Assembly (NCBI GenBank): GCA_963971535.1
Contig: OZ020589.1
Location: 95,972,324-96,036,323 of the forward strand
DNA length: 64,000 nt
DNA from: Notolepis coatsorum
Taxonomy: Eukaryota; Chordata; Actinopteri; Aulopiformes; Paralepididae
Direction of reading: 5' to 3'
Under the pieces are notes generated by a model. The model made no database searches. It saw only the letters and a program-made list of their open reading frames with translations, and was not told the origin of the DNA. Shown in pieces: positions 1 through 9,005 of this stretch. Made by a program: the position numbers and the translations under genes. Numbering within the stretch: position 1 is the first letter of the stretch; each line of letters begins with the position of its first letter.

Positions 1-351
1 ACAAATAAATCTGATTTGATCATGATCCCAACAAATGTTAAAATGTTTGCATGCATTACATTTAACTGACATTTTTATCCAAAAAAGAGACTTAGAAAAG
101 GGGATCAACAAACTCTGCAGCGGGCCTACACCTCTGGCTGCTAGGGGGTAGTGGTATTGTTTACATAACAGTGCTGACATTTCAAAGTTTTAAAGGGATC
201 ACATTCACATAGCTGAAGATAGTTAGACAACTGGATAATATTTTAAATTGTTAAACATCTATAACTGTAAGGAGGAACTTAAAATCATTAAAAACAATTA
301 TTACATCTTGAGGTAGAAAGAAACGCAGTTGGGTATATTATAAAAAAAATA
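1..351. other. gene-free AT-rich stretch
   Basis: No ORF or RNA gene is visible. Around 60-100 there is a short, degraded match to the L2 LINE 3' tail (the 'tttaactgacatttttatcc' motif), which is better preserved at 2165-2210, 8885-8915 and 25960-26010. Nothing else stands out. Confidence 0.5.
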
Positions 352-603
352 TTAAAGAATATTGCAGATCATGCTGTAACCTTTTTTATCAATAATATAA
401 GCGTGGATAACATCGATAATGTGATTAATATCTAAAGTTTCTAAACACTTGTGATTTTTCAGCTTAAAAGCCGTAACATCCACTATTACAGTGTATAAAC
501 ATAACAGGTGTGCTCTGTTAAAATGACCATTCATATGATCTAAAATAGTAACTAAGCCGTTTTCAGATAGAAGACTTTCATCCTCTGAGAGTGTCTCTAT
601 CAT
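352..603 (-). CDS. unrecognised 83-aa ORF, possibly virus-like
   Basis: I do not recognise this protein. It begins MIETLSEDESLL, has an acidic start, a hydrophobic middle with HLLCLYTVIVDV, and a charged C-terminal half. No signal peptide or zinc motif is apparent. It is the third of three closely spaced minus-strand ORFs (1429-2034, 689-1048, 352-603) with little space between them, a compact layout more like a virus than a fish gene. Family and function are unknown; it may equally be a chance ORF. Confidence 0.3.
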   Translation of the reverse strand: MIETLSEDESLLSENGLVTILDHMNGHFNRAHLLCLYTVIVDVTAFKLKNHKCLETLDINHIIDVIHAYIIDKKGYSMICNIL

Positions 604-617
604 ATATTGCCAATTAG

Positions 618-692
618 CAAGCCTTGCTCTCTCACAAGCTTCAACATATTTTCAAAAAGCCTTAAGCGCAGGCTATTGACATTCCCGTTTAC
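618..692 (-). repeat. 75-bp exact inverted-repeat arm (partner 6284-6358)
   Basis: The reverse complement of this segment is identical over 75 bp to 6284-6358 on the plus strand, while the sequence on both sides differs. The partner lies inside the 70-aa ORF at 6167-6379. Here the segment spans the gap between the ORFs at 689-1048 and 352-603. The L2 LINE and a hAT element now lie between the two arms. Confidence 0.85.
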
Positions 693-1048
693 CCATCGAT
701 GTACAATTGTCCCGACAGCTCCGCGGCGGTCACTAAGGCTCTAAGACTAGCTTCTTCGATTGGGAAGTGGAGGGTTTTTCTTCTAGTAGGATACAGTCTC
801 TTAACCATACCCCGGGTTGGGGATGGCAGTGATGATGCTTTGTTGGTTACATCAACGATAGGTATTTCTTCTGGGTCAGGGTGGAATACATCAGATTCTG
901 ATGTAGGAGGGGTGTACCAGGGGCTATTAGGAGGAGGGGGATCCATACGCCTGACAGGGTTTGGTGGTGATGAATCCGGCGATGAAGTCTCCCAAATCGT
1001 TGAAAGAGGGCTGTAACTAGTCCTAGGGGTGTCTAGGAGGCTTTGCAA
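689..1048 (-). CDS. unrecognised Pro/Ser-rich 119-aa ORF, possibly virus-like
   Basis: I do not recognise this product. The N-terminal two thirds are rich in proline and serine (SSPDSSPPNPVRR, PPPPNSPWYTPP) with acidic patches, which suggests a disordered region. A basic stretch (KRLYPTRRK) precedes a short helical end (EEASLRALVTAAELSG). This layout is seen in many small viral regulatory proteins, but I see no diagnostic motif. It lies about 380 bp downstream of the 201-aa ORF on the same strand, so the two may belong to one unit; that is inference. Confidence 0.35.
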   Translation of the reverse strand: MQSLLDTPRTSYSPLSTIWETSSPDSSPPNPVRRMDPPPPNSPWYTPPTSESDVFHPDPEEIPIVDVTNKASSLPSPTRGMVKRLYPTRRKTLHFPIEEASLRALVTAAELSGQLYIDG

Positions 1049-1428
1049 TGAAAAAGTTTTAGTTGAACCATACAGGGGTACGGGTAATGTCTCAACTTCC
1101 TCGTCTGGAGCGTATAGTGGTGACAGGCTATCTGTGTATCCGATGCATGCTTAGAAGGATCTTCCCCGTGTCTCACATAGTAAGCAAAGTTTGGTCACGT
1201 TAAAGTAGGGTCACCGAATCTATAACCGCCAGCGGGTAGTGTCTCAACATCGTCAGGCGTATATACTGGGGACAGGCCTGTTTGTGTAGCCAATACAGAG
1301 TTAGAATGATCAGCCTCATGTGTCACATACAAAGCCATGATTGCTATCTAAAACTACAAATGCACTGTAAGTCATTTTTAAAGGAGGATTTAGGGTTGAC
1401 ACGCCCTATCCTCCGCCCCCTCGATGGG
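1049..1428. other. spacer between two minus-strand ORFs
   Basis: No independent gene is seen. Two stretches resemble each other (around 1080-1150 and 1240-1310, both with 'gggtaatgtctcaac'- or 'gggtagtgtctcaac'-like text followed by 'atactgggga.acaggc'-like text), which suggests an old local duplication of proline/acidic coding material similar to the neighbouring 119-aa ORF. Confidence 0.4.
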
Positions 1429-2034
1429 TCACTCCCACTCCATCTCCTCTGAATCGTCGGCTGAAAGGAGCCTTCTTCTAAAATATGCCAGGTCTGTCCT
1501 CACCTTAACCCCTTCGTTAGTAACCATTCCGCAAGTCCGAAGACATTCTAACCAGGCCGGTACCGGTACTGAGAAGAGGATATACTCATGACTTGTATTA
1601 AGGAACCTTGAGAAGTTGATTAGATTAGTCTCTACACCAAAAGCCAGAGTACTTTTTATAGATATCCGCCCGTAATACACATACCCGTAGTCTATTGAGC
1701 TTATTACCAGGGTGAATATATGCCCATCCTTAAGCGTTCTACCCACTAATCCATCCATAGCTTCATACGAAGCTTTATTTAGTTGCCAAAATTCACTCTC
1801 CGATAGGTCTATCTCAGATCTTCTTCCAACACCCTGTAAATTCTCCAAGGAGGTCTTGTAGAAGACAACTCTCTCAAATTTAACATCATAACAGAATCCT
1901 AGCACACCATCCCTGAGGGGCCATATCTCGGTGTAAAACACGCTACCAAATTTGGATGGTGCAAGTAACTCGGCCTTAAAATGTGCTACTCGGGCTGACG
2001 TGTGTATAGTAGATGTAGCTAGACTGCTCGCCAT
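1429..2034 (-). CDS. unrecognised 201-aa ORF, possibly virus-like
   Basis: This intact 201-residue ORF starts MASSLATSTIHTSARVAHF and ends in a strongly acidic tail (SADDSEEMEWE). The body is a mix of hydrophobic and aromatic residues such as YGYVYYGRISIKS and EYILFSVPVPAWLECL. It looks like a compact globular alpha/beta protein with no membrane segment or signal peptide. I cannot assign a family. An uninterrupted ORF of this length in otherwise repeat-dense, non-coding fish DNA, with a TATA-like box just upstream and two further small ORFs downstream on the same strand, suggests a young or selected insertion, perhaps of viral origin. Confidence 0.45.
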   Translation of the reverse strand: MASSLATSTIHTSARVAHFKAELLAPSKFGSVFYTEIWPLRDGVLGFCYDVKFERVVFYKTSLENLQGVGRRSEIDLSESEFWQLNKASYEAMDGLVGRTLKDGHIFTLVISSIDYGYVYYGRISIKSTLAFGVETNLINFSRFLNTSHEYILFSVPVPAWLECLRTCGMVTNEGVKVRTDLAYFRRRLLSADDSEEMEWE

Positions 2035-2070
2035 TTTCTTTTTCTAGGGTCTCTCTAAGAGGGAACTCTC

Positions 2071-2112
2071 TAAATATATAGGTTTTTATCCAACCCTGAC
2101 CGCCTATATAGC
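2071..2112 (-). promoter_or_regulatory. possible TATA-type promoter upstream of the 201-aa ORF
   Basis: Reading the minus strand, a TATATAGG-type box lies at about 2104-2111 and a second TATATATTTA-type box at about 2071-2082, followed by the start codon at 2034. The first is about 70 bp upstream of the ATG, a reasonable distance for a short leader. This is a motif match only. Confidence 0.3.
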
Positions 2113-2153
2113 GCACCCGTCCGCAGCTTCGCCCCCACCCTCATACATAAATA

Positions 2154-5065
2154 CATTTACATTTTACATTTACATTTAGTCATTTAGCTGACGCTTTTAT
2201 CCAAAGCGACTTACAAGTTCTGTGCGACAAGACAGCAAGAAGGGTATAACTCTATCAGCTGAGTAACAATGTTCATCAAAGTGTTGCGTGTTACAGTGTA
2301 GGTTAGTTTATTAGGACAAGTGCATGACATTAAGGTTAGTCTGGGTTAGATTTTTTTATTTTATTTTTTTTATCATTTCAGATAATGGTTGAAGAAGTGA
2401 GTCTTTAGTCGACGGCGAAAGATTGGACGGGATTCGGCTGTCCTAACTGGGATGGGTAGTTCATTCCACCATTGTGGGGCAAGGACTGAGAATAGGCGGC
2501 TTCTCTTTGATGACCCTCCGGGAGCTTGGATAGGAGTAGATCTGAGGCGGCCAGAAGATGCAGAGCGTAGGGGTCTTGAGGGTGTGTAGTTAGAGACCAT
2601 TGACCGGAGGTAGGCGGGAGCGGTTCCCTTTGCCGCACGGTATGCTAGGTCGAGGGCCTTGAAGCGGATACGTGCAGCAATGGGGAGCCAGTGCAGGTCC
2701 CTAAGAAGTGGGGTGACATGGGCCGACTTCGGTAGGTTTGAGATCAGGCGGGCCGCTGCGTTTTGAATGAGTTGAAGAGGCTTGGTGGCAGTGGCCGGGA
2801 GGCCAGCTAGCAGTGCGTTGCAGTAGTCGAGGCGGGAGATGACTGTTGATTGGACGAGGAGTTGGGTGGCTTCTTTTGTCAGGAAGGGGCGTATCCTTCT
2901 GACGTTGCTCAGGAGGAATCTGCAGGTTCTGGTTGTCGCTGCGATGTGAGCAGAGAAGTTCAGCTGGTCGTCGAGGACAACACCAAGGTTCTTGGCGGTC
3001 GGCGACGCGGTCACAGCTGCATTCTCGACTGTGATGGAGAGGTCGGTCAGGGGGGAGGATTTGGCCGGCAGGTGGAGCAATTCTGTTTTGCTTAGGTTCA
3101 GTTTGAGGTGGTTGGTCGTCATCCAGGCGGAGATGTCGGACAGACAGGCCGAGATCCGCTCAGAGACGTGGATATCTGAGGGAGGGAAGGAGAGGAAGAG
3201 TTGAGTATCATCGGCATAACAATGATATGAGAAGCCATGAGACGTGATAATGTTACCCAGTGATTTAGTGTAGAGGGAGAAGAGAAGGGGTCCTAGGACC
3301 GAGCCCTGGGGGACACCCGTCCGGAGGGGGCGGGTGGCCGACAGAGTCCCTCTCGATGACACTTGGTAGGAGCGGTCATTGAGGTATGATGTCAGCCATG
3401 TCAGCGCAGATCCAGCCACTCCCATTCCTGCGAGGGCCGCGAGGAGGATCTGATGGTTGACTGTGTCGAAGGCTGCAGATAGGTCTAGGAGAATCAGGAC
3501 AGAGGAGAGGCCTTTCGCTTTTGCTAAGTGAAGTGCCTCTGTGACCGCAATGAGGGCCGTTTCTGTGGAGTGGCCAGTCCGGAAGCCAGACTGATTGGGG
3601 TCTAGGAGGTCATTCTGTAAGAGATAAGCAGTAAGTTGGTTGGATACAGCACGTTCAAGTGTTTTAGAAAGGAAGGAGAGAAGAGAGACAGGACGATAGT
3701 TGGCTATGACGGTGGGGTTCAGGGTTGGTTTTTTTATGAGGGGCGTGACTCTGGCTTGTTTTAGGGAGGTGGGGACCACCCCCGAGTTGAGTGAGGAGTT
3801 GATGGTTGCAGTTAGGAATGGGAGGATGTCCGGTGCTATGGTCTGGAGGAGTGGGGAGGGTAGCTGGTCCAGCTGGCATGTAGTCGGACGGTTCGACGTT
3901 ACCAGTGTCAGGGTCTCGGCTTCTGTAATGGGAGAGAAAGATGAGGATGAGGTTCTCGATTCAGCGTTTGGAATGGGTGGGGGTTGGGAGAAGGAGCTGC
4001 GGATGTTCTTCACTTTTTCCTCAAAGAAGATCGCAAAGTCTTCGGCAGAAAAAGATGAGGGAGGAGGAGGTGGGGGGGGGAGTGAGGACGGAGGACATGG
4101 TAGCATGCAGTTTGCGAAGATTCTTGGCAGAGGCCTCGATCCTATGGTGAAAGAAAGAAGCTTTGGCATTAGTAATGGTTTTGGAGAATGTTAACAAGAG
4201 GTTGTGATATGTGTCGATGTCAGCAGTGAGGCGTGACTTTCTATACTTCCTCTCAGCCGCTCTCAGGACCTGTCTTTGTTCTCTCACTGCATCCGTCAGC
4301 CATGGACTGGGTGGGGAGCGGCGGGCAGGTTTCTCAACGAGGGGACAGAGCTTGTCGAAGGAGGTTGCAAGGGCTGAGAGGAGGGTGGAGGTTGCCATCT
4401 CTGTGGGGAGAGCAGAGAAGGTGTCACTCAAAGGTAGAGCGGATATTATGTCAGAGGAGAGGGTGGAGGGGGATAGGGAGGGCAGGTTGCGTCTGAGTGA
4501 GACGGTTTGAGTTGGGGTGAAGACTTTTCGGTTAAACATGAGAGTTAGTGAGAAGGATATGAAGGAATGGTCAGATACATGTAGGGGAGTTACCGTGGTG
4601 TTAATGATGCTGGAGTTACGGGAAAATATGAGATCCAAGGAGTTGCCTGCTTTGTGGGTGGGAGGCATGGCAGTGGGAGTCAGGTCAAATTGTTGTAGGA
4701 GGGAGACCACTGGGACCGACTGAGATGAGTCAGGCAGGTTGAAGTCGCCCAATAGAAGGAGCGGGGTACCATCTTCCGGTAAGGAGCTTAGAAGCATGTC
4801 CAGCTCATCTGTGAAGTGATCGAGGGGACCTGGAGGGCGATAGAGTGTAACAATGGTGAGATTGAAAGGATTAGAGACAGATACTGCATGATATTCGAGG
4901 GAGGAGAGTGACAGTTCTGGGAGTTGCGTTAGGTTTGTAGCCCATGAAGGAGATGTCATGAGGCCAGTGCCTCCACCCCGTCTGGAGGGTCGAGGTGTGT
5001 GAGTGAAGTTATAGTTTGTAGATAATGCTGCAGGTGTTGACGAGTTATTGGGGGTTATCCAGGTC
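2154..5065 (-). mobile_element. L2-type LINE, 5'-truncated
   Basis: A non-LTR retrotransposon read on the minus strand. The 3' end lies near 2154, with a short (ATGTAAA)-like repeat after the common fish L2 tail (the 'atccaaagcgacttacaag' box seen here on the plus strand). Coding sequence for an endonuclease lies at 4021-5067 and reverse transcriptase at 2373-4169. The 5' end stops inside the endonuclease, just after the usual ETW-like motif, where a hAT element now sits. Loose copies of the same tail occur at 8880-9005, 25826-26012 and 60720-60766. Confidence 0.9.
2373..4169 (-). CDS. L2 LINE ORF2, reverse transcriptase part (598 aa)
   Basis: This part would copy LINE RNA into DNA at a nicked target. 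Visible RT blocks in order: SPLLQTIAPDILPFL lead-in, YRPVSLLSFLSKTLERAV, QSGFRTGHSTETAL, the catalytic LLDLSAAFDTVNH, GVPQGSVLGPLLFSLYT, the catalytic YADDTQLFLSF, and LKLNLSKTELL. The typical L2 C-terminus follows (SRLDYCNALLAGLP, LHWLPIAARIRFK, WWNELP). It ends properly with FFNHYLK and a stop. It overlaps the endonuclease ORF in another frame around 4021-4169, near a G-run at about 4072-4081, so one frameshift separates the halves. Otherwise the frame is open, which points to a fairly young copy. Confidence 0.9.
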   Translation of the reverse strand: MPKLLSFTIGSRPLPRIFANCMLPCPPSSLPPPPPPPSSFSAEDFAIFFEEKVKNIRSSFSQPPPIPNAESRTSSSSFSPITEAETLTLVTSNRPTTCQLDQLPSPLLQTIAPDILPFLTATINSSLNSGVVPTSLKQARVTPLIKKPTLNPTVIANYRPVSLLSFLSKTLERAVSNQLTAYLLQNDLLDPNQSGFRTGHSTETALIAVTEALHLAKAKGLSSVLILLDLSAAFDTVNHQILLAALAGMGVAGSALTWLTSYLNDRSYQVSSRGTLSATRPLRTGVPQGSVLGPLLFSLYTKSLGNIITSHGFSYHCYADDTQLFLSFPPSDIHVSERISACLSDISAWMTTNHLKLNLSKTELLHLPAKSSPLTDLSITVENAAVTASPTAKNLGVVLDDQLNFSAHIAATTRTCRFLLSNVRRIRPFLTKEATQLLVQSTVISRLDYCNALLAGLPATATKPLQLIQNAAARLISNLPKSAHVTPLLRDLHWLPIAARIRFKALDLAYRAAKGTAPAYLRSMVSNYTPSRPLRSASSGRLRSTPIQAPGGSSKRSRLFSVLAPQWWNELPIPVRTAESRPIFRRRLKTHFFNHYLK

Positions 5066-5067
5066 AT
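4021..5067 (-). CDS. L2 LINE ORF2, endonuclease part (partial)
   Basis: This is the apurinic-type endonuclease region that nicks the target DNA. It shows the family signature HTPRPSRRGGGTGL, then VTLYRPPGPL, LLLGDFNLPD (the catalytic GDFN block), LDLIFSRN and VSDHSFISF (the catalytic SDH block), followed by the linker toward RT (SPPSPWLTDAVREQRQVLRAAERKYR). The N-terminal part with the first catalytic residues is missing because the element is 5'-truncated at the hAT insertion site. The frame is lost near 4070 at a G-homopolymer relative to the RT ORF. Confidence 0.85.
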   Translation of the reverse strand: MTWITPNNSSTPAALSTNYNFTHTPRPSRRGGGTGLMTSPSWATNLTQLPELSLSSLEYHAVSVSNPFNLTIVTLYRPPGPLDHFTDELDMLLSSLPEDGTPLLLLGDFNLPDSSQSVPVVSLLQQFDLTPTAMPPTHKAGNSLDLIFSRNSSIINTTVTPLHVSDHSFISFSLTLMFNRKVFTPTQTVSLRRNLPSLSPSTLSSDIISALPLSDTFSALPTEMATSTLLSALATSFDKLCPLVEKPARRSPPSPWLTDAVREQRQVLRAAERKYRKSRLTADIDTYHNLLLTFSKTITNAKASFFHHRIEASAKNLRKLHATMSSVLTPPPTSSSLIFFCRRLCDLL

Positions 5068-5073
5068 CTAGAC

Positions 5074-6061
5074 CAGGGGTAGGCAACCCTAGGCACGCGT
5101 GCCTGCATAGGCACGCGGGGGCATTTTCATAGGCACAGAGGGCAGCAGTAAAAAAAAAAAAACATTTGAAACATTATAGTGAAATATTTTGCACTGTTGT
5201 CGCATTTATCTTGTTGAAATCCTCCCACATGTTCTTTTTACTACCACATATTTAATTGACACCCTTTATTTGTTTATTATTTCAATTTAGCTGGAAATAC
5301 ATTGCTACATCATTCAGTAACATTTGCAGAGCCTATAACAAAAACATTATTACGGTCACCATTGTGACCAGTGGGATTAATCAACACATTTTATTATTTA
5401 TTTTTCTATTTCATGTTAAAAGCTATTTTTTTTTACTCAAAATGTGAATATTACCAAGTCAACTTGTGTTCTTAAAAAATTACAATAAACATAGTTTTAT
5501 TAGGTTGAAATAATGTGGTTGTGTACTTATTTTTCTGTTAACTTATTATGGATTGAAAACTGAAAACCTTAATGCACACTAACTGAACTCAATCTTTTTA
5601 AGTTCTGGTAACTTATTATTATAATTTTTTTTCAGTGTAGTCTTGCGATCAATCAAAACTTATTTACACGATATACCTCACATTCACCCTCCATTCACAT
5701 CCTGGTGTTCTCCTGGTGTTCTCCATTAGGCCTGTAGGTGGAGCTATGACAGCACACGTACAGTACACACACCGATGGTGTGTGATGTGTCCAAAAATGA
5801 ATGGGCAAATGTGAGTGAAATGGTTGCACTGTATGCAGCTATTTGTCTGCATTGCATTCCCCCCCCCCCCCCAAGATTTAGGGTTGATAATAATATTGTT
5901 AATAATAACAATAACAATAATGATGTAATAATGTAAAAATTATCATTAAAAAGACCTGATTATGAGAAAAAAAATTACGATGCATGGAATATTGTTGAGG
6001 CACACTAGTTACAACTATATTTCAAACAGGCACTCCATGTCAAAAAGGTTGCTGACCCCTG
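5074..6061. mobile_element. non-autonomous hAT-type DNA transposon, 988 bp
   Basis: The ends are inverted: CAGGGGTAGGCAACC on the left and GGTTGCTGACCCCTG on the right. The flanking 8-bp duplication ATCTAGAC is perfect (5066-5073 and 6062-6069). The 8-bp duplication and CAGGGGT-type terminus fit hAT. The interior is AT-rich with a C-run near 5861-5872 and no transposase. It sits exactly at the truncated 5' edge of the L2 LINE. Confidence 0.92.
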
Positions 6062-6166
6062 ATCTAGACATACACACCCACACAATCTTTTTTGACAGTC
6101 ATAGTCTTTGACAGATACTTTGAAGTATCAGCTGTTGTTTAAAGTATCAGCATTGTAGCATAGGAA

Positions 6167-6379
6167 ATGGGGAATTTCTTCAGCACGACTACCACCTATA
6201 TTATGAGTTTTATAAACTATGATATCGCATTGCTTTTAAAACATGCTATAGCTAATAAAGTCAACGATGCCGACTTGTACACTGTAAACGGGAATGTCAA
6301 TAGCCTGCGCTTAAGGCTTTTTGAAAATATGTTGAAGCTTGTGAGAGAGCAAGGCTTGTTAAATAACTATGGTGAGTGA
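6167..6379 (+). CDS. unrecognised 70-aa ORF or first exon, possibly virus-like
   Basis: The ORF begins MGNFFSTTTTY; a glycine at position 2 followed by a serine near position 6 resembles an N-myristoylation signal. The middle (SFINYDIALLLKHAIANKV) and the end (LRLRLFENMLKLVREQGLL) look like amphipathic helices. A GTGAGT donor-like sequence lies at 6372-6377, just before the stop, so the ORF may be the first exon of a spliced transcript. Residues around NGNVNSLRLRLFENMLK fall in the 75-bp segment duplicated, inverted, at 618-692. No family recognised. Confidence 0.35.
   Translation: MGNFFSTTTTYIMSFINYDIALLLKHAIANKVNDADLYTVNGNVNSLRLRLFENMLKLVREQGLLNNYGE
6284..6358 (+). repeat. 75-bp exact inverted-repeat arm (partner 618-692)
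   Basis: Identical over 75 bp to the reverse complement of 618-692. Both flanks diverge at once on both sides, so the segment was copied or retained as a defined block. Confidence 0.85.
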
Positions 6380-7416
6380 GTTAGATTTTTATTTGCCTTA
6401 GAATTATCATCTGTGAGCTGTTTGAATATCTCCTATCGTGTGTAGCTGTAGGATTTAATGCATATCGAAATATTGAGAGCATAAAACTCAGGGGTTTTTC
6501 TTATTGCACCTAAAAAAAATACCTTTGGGGCTTGAGCGTACTAAACTTCTAAAAAATACATCTGTATTGTTTTTACTTTATCATTGTGTAAACAGGTAGA
6601 AAAACTATGTTGACATGTCTGTTTTTAAGTGTATCATTGACAGTCAAAAATTCAGAATTCACTAGGATTATGTGATATCATGTTTTTACCAAAGTACATG
6701 TTTTCATATGACAAAGATATAAATACAAACTGTCTATAGTAGATACAAAAAGATTTTGTAATACACTGTTTAGAACAATGCTGTTTGCAAATAGTCTGTT
6801 TTACTTATGTAGCACATTAGAGTTGCATTCTTGCATGACAATTGGTATACTTTTTACCAGGTAGTCATTTGAGATCATAGACCCCTTTTTTCCGAGTTAG
6901 ACCTGGTCCAAATGACAGATAAAACATAACCAAACACCTAAAAATACACAAAAAAGCAGATTGATAAAAAATGAAGACAGGCAAACGAGCCTAATCACTG
7001 TAATTACAGCACCAAAGCTGTTTGTCTTACAAAGTATGGATGTGTCATGGGGGTGATATATCTCAACCCCCTTGACAAAATACCATTATCCTTCTGACTA
7101 ATGATTAAATCTACTAAAAATAGTTCATTCGCCCCTTTTAAAAACACCTCATACAATATCTTGAGTTTCCTTCGTATGTCATCTGGTCTTGGAACAAGTC
7201 AAATTTTCAGAAATGTAGTCTGAAATTAATAAATAGTTTGCATGTTCTCTTGAATCTACTTTGTGCATTATTATTACATAATCCAGTAGAGAGCATAATT
7301 ATGTTATGTGAACCCTTCCATAGTTCTGCTCTAAGTCGGCATGTCCTCTAGACTGTTAAACTTATCACCACCATGTGGGGTTTTTTAACACCTAAGGGGG
7401 CCCATTTCACACCCCC

Positions 7417-7439
7417 ACACACACACACACACACACACA
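7417..7439. repeat. (CA)n microsatellite
   Basis: An uninterrupted run of about eleven CA units at the end of the first tandem-duplication copy. Confidence 0.9.
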
Positions 7440-8619
7440 GACCCCCACATATATTTTCAAAACATTACCTATCTCCTAGCCCCTACTAACTCAGATATAT
7501 ATGTTGACTGAATTACATTTTATTTACCCTAGAACCGTCATCTTTGTGTTGATTGAATATTTCATGCTGTGTGTAACTGTAGTTTGTAATACAGGTCCAA
7601 AATATTGAGAGCTTAAAGTTGCAGGGGCTTTCTTATTGTACCTGAAAAAAAAACTAGACGCTGTTCTGTAGAGTACTTCAGAAATGTATTTGTTGTATAC
7701 TGTATCTTAGAAGAGAGAGAGAGAGAGCTTTGGGGCTTGATGTTACTAAACTTCAAAAAAATACATCTGTATTGTTTTTACCTTATTGTGTAAACAGGTA
7801 AACAAAACTAGGTTGATATGTCTGTTTTAAGTGTATAATTGACCGTCAGCCATTAAACAAGAAATTCAGAATTCAATAGGATTATGTGTTATCATGTTCT
7901 TTACATTTACCATAGTTTCTGCTAAATAGCCTGCAATATGTTTTCAGGTGACAATGATATAATTGCATATTGTCTATAGTAGATAAAAAAGATTTTGTAA
8001 TACACTGTTTAGAACACTGCTGTTTGCAAATATTCTGTTTTACTTGTGTAGCACATTATAACTGTATTCTTGCATGACAGTTGTTTACCAAGTAGTCATT
8101 TGAGATCATTGACCCCTCTTTTAGCTAGACCTGGCTCCATATGACTGCAACAACAAACACCTAATAATACACAAAAAGCAGCCTGAGACATATTTTCTGA
8201 ACATTACATTTGAGGTGGAGCAAACTATATTGAATGGGTTTTTCGGGGGTAAAAAAGAGGATGGAAGGTATTGAGGGCCTATAGTTTAAAAGTTTTTGAA
8301 AGTCCTTTACAGACATAGCTAGCATAGAAGGTCTAGCTAGCATAGAAGGCCTTTTACCCAAACTATGTGCTATTTCAGGATACTGTGACATTAAATTGGG
8401 GGTTAGATGTGTTGGTAAGGTTTCAACCGTGGTAAAAACGGTAGTTGACCTATAAATGTAGGCCTAGCAATGATACAGTCTAAGGATATTCATGCTTTGA
8501 AGTGATCTATATCCAAAAATAAGTCTTAATTAAAGACATGAAATACCCTATTGAAACAGTTAAAACAGCTTGGATAGACAGACACATATTTTCTGAACTC
8601 TTTTAGTTGTTTTGTATCA

Positions 8620-8770
8620 CAAACAGTGCTGTATTTGGAATCTGGTATGTCCTAAATGTATGGATGTAGCATTACAGTCTATTTGTATGTCATGTATGCC
8701 CTGATGAATTGAAAATGGGGGACTCTGATGTAAACAAGACAAAAGTCTTTCTCTGATCTGCAACCTCTTA
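8620..8770 (+). repeat. fragment of a LINE/SINE 3' tail family
   Basis: Contains 'gaattgaaaatgggggac' and 'tgatgtaaacaagac' motifs that recur at 48190-48430, 59246-59545 and 60768-60930. Full copies end in (AATC)n. This copy is truncated before the tail. Confidence 0.75.
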
Positions 8771-8879
8771 ACCTTGTCAAAGACTCATTTTCCAGTCAAC
8801 AATGTATTAGTTTTACGAAATAAGAAATAAGAATCACCACCGTGTCTCAAACTGTCAAATAGTTGGTATTACACCATTT

Positions 8880-9005
8880 AGATTTAGTCATTTAGCTGAC
8901 GCTTTTATCCAAATTATAATTATAATACAACTCTGTCAGCTGTGTAACAATATTCATCAAAAGTGCTGCATGTTATAGTGTAGGTTAGTTTATTAGGACA
9001 AATGT
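8880..9005 (-). repeat. L2 LINE 3'-tail fragment
   Basis: Matches the 3' end of the LINE at 2154-5065 ('gtcatttagctgacgctttt' through 'tagtttattaggacaa'), with a small internal deletion. No coding sequence. Confidence 0.8.

Noticed and set aside
352-603. Bcl-2-like or viral apoptosis-regulator assignment
   Set aside because: A helical hydrophobic middle is suggestive, but no BH1 or BH2 signature is present.
1429-2034. Assignment of the 201-aa ORF to a named virus family
   Set aside because: No motif supports a particular family, so I left it unassigned.
3700-4194. 164-aa plus-strand ORF opposite the L2 LINE
   Set aside because: It is the complement of the L2 reverse-transcriptase region, low in complexity, with no independent motif.
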